Source of the DNA: Magnolia sinica
Lineage: Eukaryota > Streptophyta > Magnoliopsida > Magnoliales > Magnoliaceae
Assembly (NCBI RefSeq): GCF_029962835.1
Contig: NC_080578.1
Span: 102,651,759-102,715,758, forward strand
DNA: 64,000 bases
Reading direction: 5' to 3'
The notes beneath the pieces were generated by a model, which was not told the DNA's origin, did not search any database, and saw only the letters and a program-made list of their open reading frames with translations. How positions within the stretch are numbered: position 1 is the stretch's first letter; every line of letters starts with the position of its first letter. The translations under genes and the position numbers were made by a program. Positions 1 to 11,276 of this stretch are shown in pieces.

Positions 1-900
1 CTATCCACTAGTTGAAATCTCAGCCACTTTCAAGCCGATTTTCGCCTGTTTTCAAGCTCAAAATTTCAGCTATTTGCAAGCAGAAAAACGGCTATTATCA
101 GGCTGATTTTTCAACCATTTACAATCAAATTTCCAGCCATTATCATGCCTGGATTCCAGCCCGTTTTCAGCGTGGTATCAGGCCTAATTTTTCAGCCTGT
201 TTGCATGGTCGGATGCGGCTAGGTTCCGGCCATCTTTTTAAGCTGGATTTTCAGCTATTTAACAGGCTGGTTTTCAGCTATTTATCAGGCTGATTTTCAG
301 CTATTTTTAAGCTGGATTTTCAGCTATTTAACAGGCCGGTTTTCAGCTATTTATCAGGCTGATTTTCAGCTATTTTTAAGGTGGATTTTCAGCTATTTAA
401 CAGGCCGGTTTTCAGCTACTTATCAAGCTGATTTTCAGCTCATACCACAACCCAAAACGTGGTTGAATAACGGCCCAGCTAGGATCTGTTTTTCAGCCTG
501 TTGCAGGGTCAGTTGAAGGATGTTTTCAGTTGGCTGTTTTTCCTTTTAAACCATGGCTCTTTTGAGGGCTGTTTCGCCTCATATGGTGGCCCATTAAAAT
601 GGTCGTTTGCACCAGGTTATACGGCCTGCTGGGAGCCATTTTTGGCCTGACTGAGAGCCCTTGTTTCGGCCCAAGGTTCGGTCCATTTCTCTGCTCAGAT
701 CAGGGTCCAGTCGGGACCTTATTTCAACCCAAACCCAGGTCCCGTTGAGAGCTGTTTTCAGCTCTTTACAGGGACCACTTACAAGCCACCTTCAGCCCAT
801 TATAGAGCCCAAATAGAGCCCCTTTTTGGCTCTCTGTATGGACCTGCTAGTGGGGTGCTTGCAGCCTGAAACAGTCCTATTAGGGGGCTGTTTTCAACTT
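1..900. repeat. Degenerate 23-bp tandem array with 69-bp higher-order unit
   Basis: The motif TTTTCAGC recurs about every 23 bases. Between about 241 and 450 the array is tidy: three 23-base subunits (ending in AAGCTGGATTTTCAG, CAGGCTGGTTTTCAG and CAGGCTGATTTTCAG) form a 69-bp unit starting near 241, 310 and 379. Outside that core the same motif continues in decayed form from base 1 to about 900. The open frame at 12-293 is a by-product of the repeat. The array runs off the left edge of the window. Confidence 0.75.
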
Positions 901-1024
901 TGAACAGGACCTGATGGAGTGTTGGGTTTTAGCTTAGCTTGGAGCTTCAAGAGGTTAGAGGGGAAAAAGTTACCTGCCAAGGTCGAGCTAGACTCGAACT
1001 GAGGATGGAACGTACACACCCACA

Positions 1025-1026
<2 letters not shown>

Positions 1027-1071
<45 letters not shown>
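1027..1071. repeat. (TC)n microsatellite
   Basis: About 45 bases of uninterrupted TC dinucleotide. On the minus strand it reads as a GA tract and lies downstream of the putative LTR promoter at 1228-1236. Confidence 0.95.
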
Positions 1072-1072
<1 letters not shown>

Positions 1073-1084
1073 ATGTGCTGCAGG

Positions 1085-3110
1085 TCAGCACTGATCCGAC
1101 TCAGTCTGATTCGTGCGGGCTGAGTTGGTGCAGTAGAGCACCGAGTCACCTTGCTCACTCGCTCTCCTCACTCTCTCTTTCTCTCCTTTTCTCTTCTCTG
1201 GTGTGAGTTCTGAAGGGAACTGAGCCCTTTTTATAGGCAGGGAGAGGGGGTGACCGACGGTTGGCAAGTGTCCCCCACTTCCAATGGTTGGGATTTAAGG
1301 GTGGGCGCGCATGGGCCCATCCATGTGTGGGGATGCACAGCTGGTGCCCTGGGCCACCCAAAAATGCATCCACCTGGCCTGGTGGGGTCCATCTCGCGAT
1401 CAAGGTTGGATGGGTTATTGAGGAAGATGACCCATCCATTAACGGTGGATTGTTGCTTTGGGGGTTTTAGGGCAATCCGGACAGTTTGAGCGGACTGGAT
1501 ACGGCCCATAAACGGTGTAGGGTCCACTTTTCAGATCACAGATGTGGATCTTGATCTATCTCATAAGAAAAATCTGTTTTCTCCTCTCCTTCTCATGAGA
1601 TGAGATAGGTGAGCTTCTCATCTCGTACCACCCTACTGGGAGGGCTAGTATGGCTCCACGTGGCCCCATTAGACGGCCCTAATGGTGCCAGCCTCCTATT
1701 GCCAAAAATGGGATTCCTACTTTTTCTTCCTTAAAGCTTGCCTAGCCTTTTTTGGTCATGAAGAGACCTTCCCCAGCTGGTTCATGGGAGGCTAAAATCC
1801 TCTGGATAAAGAGGATGCTGGCTTGCAAGTGAAGCCACCTGATGGTCCCCCATCTTGGATCCTAGCCACATATGAAGGAAACGGACGGTTCAGACCCAAC
1901 TCCCCCATTTCTAAGCATGGGCCCAAATACCTATACCGTTTTAGTTGGGCGGACCCCACGAGAAAAGTGGACAGTTTGGACAGTCCGGAAAGTGGCCAGG
2001 GTGGTCCACTTTGGGACTTTTAGTCCATCAGTTTGAATGTTCAAAACAGCGGGAGAGGATTTTCCTCTCATTTCGTGAAATGCTCGGTCAAGGGTCATTT
2101 GACCGCATGCACCGGTCCAATGCACTTCATGCATGACATACTATAGTGTACGTGCACCATGTATGGGGCCCACCACGATGGTTTCCTAAAATCCATTCCA
2201 TCCAAACACTTTGGGGCCCCATTTGGAGGTCCTAGCCCACTTTAATTTGATAGTGAGGTCCAGGTGGGCCATATCACGCACTTCGGGGCTTTGTTCAGCC
2301 CATTCATCACAATCCAATGGTTGGATGGGTTCAATATCTCGTTTTTTACGGTTGAAAGGGGTTTTGAGGGGTTTCAAGTGCCTGGTTGCCCATTTATTAA
2401 TCCTCGAAGGTTGACAGTAGTGTATAGTGGTAGTATTGGTGACCTACGGTATCTTTAACTTAGAGTGATTTGTTAAGCTTACCCTCTTGGCTGATATAGG
2501 GTACCTGTCAGCCTCTAGACATCGTGATGGATGGCCTTAATGTTGCCTTGGAAGTCTCATCCTGCATGTGTTAAGTCCAAGTCGCGTAGTTAATGGGTTT
2601 CAGTTTCCACAAACGTGGGCTTAAGAGGTAACACCCGTGTACCAAAGGCATAGGGTGTTATAGTTTAATTAGTAGAACTAGCTAGAGACCGTAGACTGTT
2701 AGATGGTTTGGTCTACCTATCGAGGCAATTTAAACCCTAAAGGTAGATCTCTCTGGTGGTAAAATGATCCATCTTAGAAATCGCTGAATGGACAGCTTTA
2801 TATATAGATTTGGATTACTTTCAACAGTTGAAATTAACCCAGGATGCACGTGAACGCTTGCTTAAGCTAGACTTGCATTCTGCTAAATCAAGTCATATAG
2901 TAACACTCGAGTACTGAAAAGTACGATATGTTACAATCTACCCCCCTTAAAGAAAATCTCATCCTCGAGATTTGATGCTTCTAGTATGATTAGGGACAAT
3001 GACAACATAATTTATGGTAATTCTAAGCATTCATTATTTTCTTATAAAGGTTGTTTGTGTGTACAAACATGTATCACTATCTATCAGAACTAGGGTCGTT
3101 ACAATCTACC
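1085..3110 (-). mobile_element. Ty3/Gypsy LTR relic, reverse orientation
   Basis: On the minus strand, a purine tract of the AAGGGGGGTAGAT type is followed directly by TGTAACA (near 2942), and a second similar junction leads into TGTAACGACCC near 3107. This arrangement is typical of the 3' end of chromovirus-type Ty3/Gypsy elements, where the polypurine tract abuts the LTR. About 1.7 kb further along the minus strand is a TATA-like CCTATAAAAAGGGC near 1228-1236 followed by a GA-rich leader, as in an LTR promoter. No intact coding region is visible, so this is a broken fossil, possibly two overlapping insertions. The lower boundary is uncertain. Confidence 0.5.
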
Positions 3111-3149
3111 CCCCTTAAAGAAAGTTTTACCATTGGGATTTGATGGTGC

Positions 3150-4530
3150 TCATCCTGGTTATTAACGTAGGAGAATTTCCTTAGTGGCTTGTTGTATTCT
3201 TGATTTCTCTAAGTGTGAAATCCCAACAAGTTATATACAGACATACCACAACCCCTAAGTCTCTAGTCTAGTGGATCAATTGGTGTGTTTAGGTTCTACT
3301 AACAATTAGAAATCCTTCGAAATCTAACAAATCGTTTTAATGCTTACCAACGTTAGAACTTTCTATAACATTTCATACATTTCTCTTGATTTTCTTTTTC
3401 CTTAAATGATAGTTCCCTACTATGTAAAGTATGACACAATCTTCTAGTTTTCAGTGTTCGAGTTGTCACAGATGGATGGTCGTAGTGGGTTTGAGCCCCA
3501 TACCTCAATCATCTGTCTGCGCAGGACAGAGGATTTTGGCATCCATTCATGATCCTGTTAAATCTCGATCCTTTTCTTGATTAGAGCATCAAGATCGTTG
3601 AGATTTACTAGGACTTGGAATTTAGGTCAAACCACGTACATATCGCAATATCATAATTTCGTCAATCCGTGATCTCAATTATTCTAGACCTATGGGGAAT
3701 ATCATGTAAATCAAATGAGAGTGCCCGAAATATACGTGAATAGATGCGAACGACCATCACGCTTCCAATGCGCACTCTGGTCGCCTAATGCACTACTAAC
3801 AAATTTTCACGACCAAAGTTTCTACGATGGAAATTTGAGTTTAAACTTGCCGAATTCACCTAGGATTTCAAATCTAGGCTTGACGTGCTCAGCCTATGGT
3901 TGGGAAACTACCTAAAATCATATAACCTTATTTCTACTTAATCTTTTTCGTGGTAGGATTTGTGGGAAATATTATTTCTAAGTAAGAGGATGCATTATGA
4001 ATTTAAATTATGATTCCTAATATTGTTCTTTGAGTTTAGAGAGCATTTATGATCGATCTAACGTATATTATGATGGGTAAGGAATTTCCTACAGGCCTAA
4101 GTTCAATCCACTTGCTGATTATTACAAGAGTGTGATTCCTAACTATGAAAATTTTGAGAAATTCATATCCTTGATTTCTAGAAATTTTTCGTTTGGAAGT
4201 CAAGTATAAGAATGTCCTCATGTAGCCTGGTGTACATCATGACAAGTACTTGGTACACGTATTTAATTTCTAAGTCTAAACAAACACATTAGTAGATTAC
4301 AAGGGAACTAAAATTTTGTAAGATCATATGACTAAACTTACCATCTTCAAGGGTTCTAAACTCATTTCTAAGTTCTTCCCGGACTCAAGGGAATCTCATA
4401 TAAGTTTGAATGGCTACTCCAACAATTTCAAGGGAATCTAAGTCCTACAATTATTCAAATAATTTTCAAGGGAGCCTAACATTTTCAAAACCAAGAAATC
4501 TCAGGTCTAAGAGGTTTCTACCCCCACATT
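3150..4530. other. AT-rich stretch without recognisable gene
   Basis: Only short chance frames are present on either strand. No domain, tRNA or clear repeat could be assigned. It may be the decayed interior of the Gypsy relic next to it, but nothing in the sequence shows that directly. Confidence 0.5.
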
Positions 4531-4856
4531 ACCCTATGGTGTGTCCCGCTTGAGATCTGCATCAACCTGAGTTTTAGGCCCATGGCCTAACATGGTCTGA
4601 TAAGATGAATGAACGGAGTGGACATGATACATACTGTTTCCTATAATGTGGTCCACTTGAGATTGGGATATACCTCATTTTTTATCTCTTACCACAAAAT
4701 GATCTAAAATATATATATATATGGACGGCATAGATGAAACACAAACATCATGAATAATGTGACCCAATTACATTCCCACGAACAAAAACATGCCCAAGCG
4801 GATTGCATCCTAACCCCACCGTCTCTAGCCATGCACATTGCTTGCATTGCTGCATT

Positions 4857-5175
4857 AAATGATTTTATGGTCTTAGCTTGTGGTTAGGAGGGGGATAGGG
4901 AATGAGTGGCTACCGTTGGAGCGGAGATATGTGGCAGGCAAGGACGATTCCCACCACCAAATGATTTTATGGTCTTAGCTTGTGGTTAGGAGGGGGATAG
5001 GGAATGAGTGGCTACCGTTGGAGCGGAGATATGTGGCAGGCAAGGACGATTCCCACCACCAAATGATTTTATGGTCTTAGCCTGTGGTTAGGAGGTGGAT
5101 AGGGAATGAGTGGCTACCGTGGGAGTGGAGATATGTGGCATGCAAGGACGATTAGTCAAATTCCCACCACCGGAG
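4857..5175. repeat. 102-bp minisatellite, three copies
   Basis: Near-identical units start at 4857, 4959 and 5061, each beginning AAATGATTTTATGGTCTTAG and ending ATTCCCACCACC. The first two are almost exact copies. The third carries several substitutions and a 7-base insertion near its end. Confidence 0.93.
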
Positions 5176-5390
5176 ACGGTTAGATATCCAATCATTACTG
5201 TTTTTCTGTGGTGTAGTCCATATGAGATTTATTTCCTACTCGTTTTTTAGATCAAGTCTTAAAATGATCCGTAAAAATGGATGAACAGGATGGGACACAT
5301 ACATCATGGTGGGCTCATAGAGCACCAATCACCAGCCACAGACTGGTGGCAATGGGAGTAGACAATCGGTTTCCGAAGAGTCTCACTACG

Positions 5391-5809
5391 GCGTAGTGAG
5401 TAAACTCTATAAGTTCCATCATGATTTATGTATTTTATCCGTTTTAACTGAAAAATGAAAAATATACAATGTTCAAATGGACTACACCACATAAAACAGT
5501 TGAATTGAACTTCTACAGTTGAAAATTTCTTGGAGCCACATGAGATTTGGATCAAGCTTATATTTGTTTATTTTCACTTCATCCATGTCTCTAGGATCTT
5601 ATAAACAGGTTATATGACATATAAACATCACTGTGGGGCCTAGAAAGTTTTCAACGGTGGAAATCATTATCCCTACTGTTTCATGTGGTTGATCTTTGAA
5701 TATACTTCGATTTTGGGCTCAACCCCTTAAAGTAGATGGAAAAAAAGGATGAAGGGCGTGGATAGACGACATACATTTAATGTGGCCCAACTCAGTTTAC
5801 TCAGTACGA
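5391..5809. mobile_element. Foldback MITE (GTACTGAGTAAACTC-end subfamily)
   Basis: The left end GCGTAGTGAGTAAACTC is the inverted complement of the right end GAGTTTACTCAGTACG type sequence at about 5791-5809. The interior follows the plan seen in other copies of the window: TGATGTATGT-like stretch, an AAAATGAGG-like block, and GTGGTCCAC blocks. It has no coding capacity. A related partial copy with the other end type lies at about 5180-5330. Confidence 0.7.
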
Positions 5810-6193
5810 TAACAGCTTACACAATCCGATTTCAAACAAATTCAAATGAAGGTGTCAAGATTAGACTATGGAAAATTGATTTTTTAGAGGAGGGCCGAAA
5901 TTATTCAACAAAGGTGGCAAAATTAAACTATAGTGTCGGCAAAAAATTTCTAAGGCGAAATTAGTCAACAGAGGCGACGAGAAATTTTGTCTGATTGTCC
6001 TCCAATAGAACGAAATTGTACATACATCACATGCATTGCTATCTTCCTCCAACATGCCATTTCTACAGAACATCCAATCCATAAAAAAAGCCAAGTATAA
6101 TCTACTCATTAGGTATGATTCACTATCAAACTTGATAGGAAGCAAGAGGTACTGTTCATTTTGTTGCAGGCCACGTAATGAGAAGATTGGACC

Positions 6194-6195
<2 letters not shown>

Positions 6196-6228
<33 letters not shown>

Positions 6229-6260
6229 CATGCACCCGACACACCCACCCACTTAAGATT
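6196..6260 (-). mobile_element. SINE 3' end fragment
   Basis: A poly(T) run followed by AACACATGCACCCGACACACCC is the reverse of the 3' end of the tRNA-derived SINE seen whole at 16097-16233. Only the tail region remains here. Confidence 0.55.
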
Positions 6261-6723
6261 GGTCCAGTTTGATTATGGTGTAGTCCACTTTTAAACGGTT
6301 TGGAAGATACACACAAATTGATACGCGGGCAGGATACAAATCATTGAACAGAAAGTTGGCATTAGGGTTTTTGAATGTGAACCTTTCTCAACCAAACGTT
6401 TGAACAAATCGGCATTTGAGGCCCACCGTGATGTTTTAGTGACCCTCGATGTGTCCATCATGTGAGCCCCCTATATTTTCACCTTTGATAATTTGTGAAA
6501 ATTCAACTGATAAAAGCTTTTAATTGGATTATTTCTACCTTTGATAATTTGTTTCTATTTCTTTGAGCATGATCACGTCCATGAAACCTTTGTCTAATCA
6601 AATGGTTATTCCTCCATCAATCGGTAACTCTATCAAATAAACAGTTTTGGGTCATTGGAAAATCCCAAATCCAACGGCTACAGAGTCTCGACTTCAATCA
6701 GTTCATCCAAATAAGAATGAACC

Positions 6724-6792
6724 TTTTTTTTTTTTTTAACACACGCACACATACACCCACAACAGTCACGCCGTAGTGGGATTTCATCAGAC
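6724..6792 (-). mobile_element. SINE 3' end fragment
   Basis: Poly(T), then AACACACGCACACATACACCC, then CGCCGTAGTGGGATTTCA. This matches the 3' half of the same SINE family in reverse orientation. The B-box part is missing. Confidence 0.6.
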
Positions 6793-6878
6793 GCGGATTA
6801 GCTTAGACAGGTCGAGTAGCCAGACTCGCTACTGAAGTGACGTCACCAAGTTCTGTGGGCCCACTGTGACGTATGTGG

Positions 6879-8588
6879 TCGATGCTCTGTGGGCCCCACC
6901 ATGATGTACGTATTTCATCCATTCCATCCATCTATTTTTTCAGAATTTTATGGTATAAGAACAAAAATGAGGTATATTCTGATCTCAACTGGACCACATT
7001 ACAGGAAACAGTGTTGAATGAGCGTGGACCATTAAAAACCTTTTGGGGGCCATAAAAGTTTTGGATCAAGCTGATCATTGGTTTTTCCCTTCATCTGGTC
7101 TTATATGACCTAATCAACAGATTGGATGTCAAATAAACCGTACAGTGGGCCTTAGGAGGATTTTAATGGTGGATATCCAATCACCATTGTTTTCTTGTGG
7201 CGTGTGTTAAGACTCAAATATTATATAATTTTTCCCATTATATCTTGGTTTTATAAACATGAATCAACGTAATGTTCTATTTTACTCATGTATGTGTTGC
7301 AATGTGAATTTAAGAGCTTAGATTGAAAAATAGTGCTAAAAGCATGAATTTGATGATCAAGAATTACCAAGGCAGGGGATGGATCTTAGGAGACCAATAT
7401 TAAAGAATTTACATGCCAAAGATCCAAGAAACTCAACTGAGGAATGAAGAGAATTGAAGATTTGAAGTGAAGAATCCTGAAATCGTCTTGAAAAAGTATA
7501 TTCTGAAGCTCTGAAGTCTATTTTGAAAAACTGTGTAAATTTAAGGCAGTTTCTAGAGTTTTTCAACTTTGTACGAAAGTTGGAATTCCGAACTTATAAA
7601 TAGGACTTCTCAGAGAATTCATAAGCATCATTAAAAGTATTCAAGAGCAAGATTTAAGGTTTTTAAAGAGTTTTCAATTTTATTAAAATTTTATAAATTA
7701 TTTTTTTCTTTTAGATCTTTTTTATATGCATTTATTTTTTTCTTGTTGCTTCTTATTTCTACAATTTAGTTATGTTTTTCTAATTTCTCTTTAGCCCAAG
7801 CTAGAGGGGAAGCACATGGGTTTAATAATTCTTTAAGTTTTGATGGTTGATTGTTTTTAATGATGACGTGAATGGTGTATGCATGTTATCTATTGTTTAG
7901 GTTTAGTTTTTTTATCCTAATGTGAGATCCGTATATTTCCATAATATGAGATCCACATTAATGAATAGACTTATCCTGAATCAATTAGATTTTCCAAATA
8001 GGAGAGGTTCTCAACCTACTACATTTCTTTGATATTCATTATCCTATAAATATTAATTCTTAAAATCATTGACGTTTGAGAACATATATCAATAGTGCAA
8101 ATTCATGATTTTCTCATCTTTTATATCATTTATTTAAATTGTTTAAATTGTTTTATTTTTCGATTAGGTCGACCATAGTGCTCAGATCCTACTTGTGCTA
8201 TCCAAGTCATCATAATTTTAGAACATTTACCTATGTGTGGAACTTTGAAGCTTGAGGGTTGTTTTAATTCAATTGAATTACATCCATTCAAAAATCTCAA
8301 AATCAAATCATCAGTTTAGTTTTTATTACTAAGTTTATTTTGCATTTAATTTTCTCATTTTTACAATCGACCCTATATTCACGGGATACTACTTACAAAC
8401 ATCTGCACTTAGAAACAATCAATCAGTGTGGTCCACTTAAGATTTATATCCCTCTCAATTGTGGTATAAAACTCTAAAATAATCTATAAAAATGGATGAA
8501 CGGAATGGATGAAACACATACATCATAGTGGGGCCCACAGAGAACCGACCACCAGCCACTGGGCTGGTGGCAGGAGGAGTAGCCAATC
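6879..8588. mobile_element. Foldback MITE split by a solo LTR (upstream of CXE copy A)
   Basis: The left end GATGCTCTGTGGGCCCCACC and the right end near 8525-8545 (GTGGGGCCCACAGAGAACCG) are inverted complements. The element is interrupted at 7205-8425 by a solo LTR. Its right arm continues through the CCAAT motif at 8583, as shown by the free-standing relative at 47925-48445 that contains the same AGTAGCCAATC(C/T)GTTTCC stretch. This arm therefore supplies the proximal promoter of the esterase downstream. Confidence 0.75.
7205..8425. mobile_element. Solo LTR, about 1.2 kb, with 5-bp target duplication
   Basis: The insertion begins TGTTAAGACTC and ends CAATCAATCA, the TG...CA ends of an LTR. 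It is flanked by GCGTG (7200-7204) and GTGTG (8426-8430), a 5-bp target duplication with one later change. Copy B has a single GTGTG at 21318-21322 with no insert, the perfect empty site. A TATA-like CTTATAAATAGGAC lies near 7590. No internal region or second LTR is present, so it is a solo LTR left by recombination. Age: younger than the segmental duplication. Confidence 0.88.
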
Positions 8589-8617
8589 TGTTTCCCGACG
8601 AAAGGGCTCTATTTATT
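8583..8617 (+). promoter_or_regulatory. Core promoter of CXE copy A (CCAAT and TATA-like box)
   Basis: CCAAT at 8583-8587 lies inside the right arm of a foldback MITE. The TATA-like CTATTTATT at 8609-8617 follows 21 bases later, just outside the recognisable MITE. A GA-rich leader then runs to the start codon at 8747. The same arrangement is conserved in copy B. Transcription start is inferred, not shown. Confidence 0.5.
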
Positions 8618-8654
8618 CAACGCCTCCTTCCCCGATCAAGAGAGAGAGAGAGAG

Positions 8655-8710
8655 AGAGATACCTCGAAGATCGTTCAAACCTCGAAGATCGTTCAAACCT
8701 CGAAGATCCG
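8655..8710 (+). repeat. 18-bp leader repeat upstream of CXE A
   Basis: Right after the GA run, the unit CCTCGAAGATCGTTCAAA occurs twice and then begins a third time before changing to GATCCGTACGATC. This replaces the position where copy B has its first start codon. The frame is open through it, but no ATG is present, so it is best read as 5' leader. Confidence 0.75.
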
Positions 8711-8746
8711 TACGATCTCCTCAAGATCATACGGTCCACCTCCAAG

Positions 8747-9703
8747 ATGGGAGATACTAGTGAGAGTTCAAACGATCCGTTCGATTTCCTCAAGATCATG
8801 CGGTCCAACTCCGTTCCTGACTTACCTCCACAAGCTGAAGCGCAGCAACCCTACTACGTTCTCTCCAAAGACATATCCCTTAATCCCTCTAACAAGACAT
8901 GGATTCGGATATTTCGACCCCAGATTTTGACACCAATGGCCCCGCTCCCCATCATTATCTATTTCCACGGTGGCGGTTTCGTCATTGCCAGCGCTGCATC
9001 TGCTCTCTTCCACGTCGCATGCGAGCACATAGCCAGTCTTGTACCTGCCATCGTCCTTTCGGTCGAGTACCGACTAGCTCCCGAGCACCCTCTCCCCGCC
9101 GCGTACGATGATGCGATCGAGGCCGTCTGTTGGGTAAGAGACCAGGCCATCTCCGATCTCCACCGCGACACGTGGATGGCCCCCGATCTCGCTGATTTCT
9201 CGCGTTGTTTTCTCACGGGCTCAAGCGCCGGCAGCAACATCGTCTACCACGTGGCCCTGCGGGCGTTGGATCTGGACCCTCCGTTCAAGATTGCTGGAGC
9301 GATCGTGAACCAGCCCTTCTTCGGTGGGGTTCAGAGGACGGAATCGGAGCTGAGGATGGCCCAGGATCGGATCCTGCCCCTCCATTCCAACGACCTGATG
9401 TGGCGCCTGTCCTTGCCGGCTGGGGCCGACAGGGACCACGAGTTCTGCAACCCGATGACGCCCGGGTCCTACCACGATCGGGTCGGGTCTCTGCCGCCGT
9501 GCTTGGTGAAGGGGTACGGCGGGGACCCGCTCGTGGACCGCCAGCGCGCGTTCGTCAAGATGCTGGAAGATCGTGGGGTCCGTGCGGTGGGCCAGTTCGA
9601 GGAGGAAGGGAGCCACGGCGTTGAGTTTTTTGATCCAAAGAAGGCCCAGGACCTCTTTACGGACATCAGGGATTTCATCTCGTCAGTCAGCAGTGGGCTG
9701 TGA
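8747..9703 (+). CDS. Class I plant carboxylesterase, copy A
   Basis: An intronless alpha/beta-hydrolase of 318 residues, the usual length for plant CXE proteins (HSL-like family). It hydrolyses ester bonds of small metabolites; the substrate cannot be told from sequence. The HGGG oxyanion-hole motif is at residues 74-77. The nucleophile elbow GSSAG is at 158-162 with Ser160, the acid is Asp260 in GGDPLVD, and the base is His290 in GSHGVEF. The Asp-His spacing of 30 matches known HSL-family esterases. No signal peptide or membrane segment is visible, so it is probably cytosolic. I chose the ATG at 8747 because family members start shortly before the DP(Y/F)xxLK block; the frame stays open upstream to 8528, but that part reads through a MITE arm and GA repeats. 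It differs from copy B at 6 of the last 291 residues. Codon use is strongly GC-rich in the second half. Confidence 0.93.
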   Translation: MGDTSESSNDPFDFLKIMRSNSVPDLPPQAEAQQPYYVLSKDISLNPSNKTWIRIFRPQILTPMAPLPIIIYFHGGGFVIASAASALFHVACEHIASLVPAIVLSVEYRLAPEHPLPAAYDDAIEAVCWVRDQAISDLHRDTWMAPDLADFSRCFLTGSSAGSNIVYHVALRALDLDPPFKIAGAIVNQPFFGGVQRTESELRMAQDRILPLHSNDLMWRLSLPAGADRDHEFCNPMTPGSYHDRVGSLPPCLVKGYGGDPLVDRQRAFVKMLEDRGVRAVGQFEEEGSHGVEFFDPKKAQDLFTDIRDFISSVSSGL

Positions 9704-9873
9704 GTGTCCCTGCTTGAGGTTTGGTTGCCTAAGCGCACCCCTCCGCACGTGCCAACCTGGCGCGCTTGTGAGGCATCTGAACCGTTCATGACATGCGCCG
9801 GATGTTGCAGAGGACGGTAGGCCTACTGCCACACTCCTGGATCATAACAACAGGATAGTTCTACAAAGATAAA

Positions 9874-10362
9874 GGGGAGCGGATTAGGTGTTTCCCTTTC
9901 TGTGGGGCCCACCTTGATGATGTGTTGTATATCCACGCCGTCCATCAGTTTCTGTAGCTCATTTTAGACATGGTCCTAAAACATTACGAGCCGATCCAAA
10001 TCTTAGGTGGACCACACCAGAGGAAAGAGTGGTGATTGAGTGCCTCACCATTAAAAATTCCAGAAGGCCCATCGTAGAGGTTTTCTTAATGTTTATTTTC
10101 CATCCAACCTTTTGATAATGTCAAGCAGATATGGATGAAAGGAAAATACAAACATCAGCTTGATCCAAAACTTTTGTGACCCACACAAAGTTTTTAATAG
10201 TCATTCATCGCTGTTACTAGTGGTGTGGACCACCTGATATTTTTACCTACTTAACGTTTGGAATTGCGTCTGAAAATGAGATTTAAAAACAAATGAACGG
10301 TGTGGATATACCACAAATACATCAAGGTAGGCCCACATGGTAAGGATAATCTGCTCCCTAAG
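9874..10362. mobile_element. Foldback MITE downstream of CXE A
   Basis: The left end AGGGGAGCGGATTAGG and the right end AATCTGCTCCCTAAG are inverted. Inside them are GTGGGGCCCACCTTGATG and its complement CATCAAGGTAGGCCCAC. It starts about 170 bases after the stop codon and probably overlaps the 3' flank of the transcript. The same element is present in copy B at 22801-23275, so it predates the duplication. Confidence 0.78.
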
Positions 10363-11276
10363 ATAAGATGGCTAGCAGTCCACATTCAGCAATAATGTTG
10401 TGTTCCCAATCATGTTGTATTTGGAATGACTTGGAATTCAAATCGCAATTGCACGTGAATTGAAATCCTTGTATGAATTTAGTATGTTGTAATTCGAATT
10501 GCAATTGAATTAAAATTTTATGTTGATGATTGTATTGCATTCGAATCTCTCGTCTATGAGAAGGTGAAGTTGATTAATTAAGGGGTTGTAATTTTTTTTT
10601 ACTTGTCAACACGCTTTAAAAGAATTTCAGGTATAATCGATTTATATGATATTCAGTTTGGCTTTTAAGTGATAATCTGTTTACACGTAAACAAATTATG
10701 TAATTGGCTAGCTTGTAAAGTATTTACAATGAATAAAGTATTCAAACCATGGGCTTTTCAAAATTTACAAAAATCACATAAGAAAGACTTAATATTTAGA
10801 AATTTTTAATAGTTGATGTCTCATCATTCTCTCATGTGATCCATTTGATAACGGATGAACTGTTTTTTTAGAGCCACAAAAGCATCAATGGTATGGTCCA
10901 CCTGATAATTGGATTTGATTAATTTTTTAAATCATGTACTAAAATGAACCAAAAAACCAAAAAAGAGGATAAATGATGTGGACACAAAATAGATACAACA
11001 AGGGAGGCCCCACAGTATGGGCATCACTGTCTTGAGTGAGTCCAGGACTCTGGGGCCTCACCTAATCCACTCCCTTAAAAAAGAGCTAAAAAAGACATTT
11101 TACACACATGATACTGAATTCACATAGAAAAAAAAAAAAAAAAAAAGAAGAAGAAGAAGAAGAAGAAGAAAAAAAAAGAAGAAGAAGAAGAAAGAGAGAC
11201 TATCATCGGATACATCCAAATACAAGCCGGCAAACGACACCTTATTCAAAGGCTAAGGCGCCCCACATCGACGCTA
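10363..11276. other. Non-coding stretch in copy A
   Basis: AT-rich sequence with a partial MITE (about 10845-11060, GTCCACCTGATAATTGG to GGCCCCACAGTATGGG). A poly(A)/(GAA)n tract at 11129-11200 is absent from copy B. No gene is seen. Confidence 0.6.

Noticed and set aside
1-460. CRISPR-like array
   Set aside because: The repeats are contiguous 23/69-base units without unique spacers and with continuous decay, and the host is a plant.
5861-6316. 151-residue minus-strand frame
   Set aside because: It runs through a poly(T)/SINE tail (lysine run) and a MITE end and has no domain.
8528-8746. Longer esterase start at 8528 or 8509
   Set aside because: This part translates a MITE arm, the TATA-like region and GA repeats. 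The family's N-terminus starts at the DP(Y/F)xxLK block just after 8747.
9221-9616. 131-residue antisense frame within the esterase (also at 22148-22543)
   Set aside because: It mirrors the GC-rich esterase coding strand and is identical in layout in both copies. Long antisense frames are expected from such codon use, and no domain is visible.
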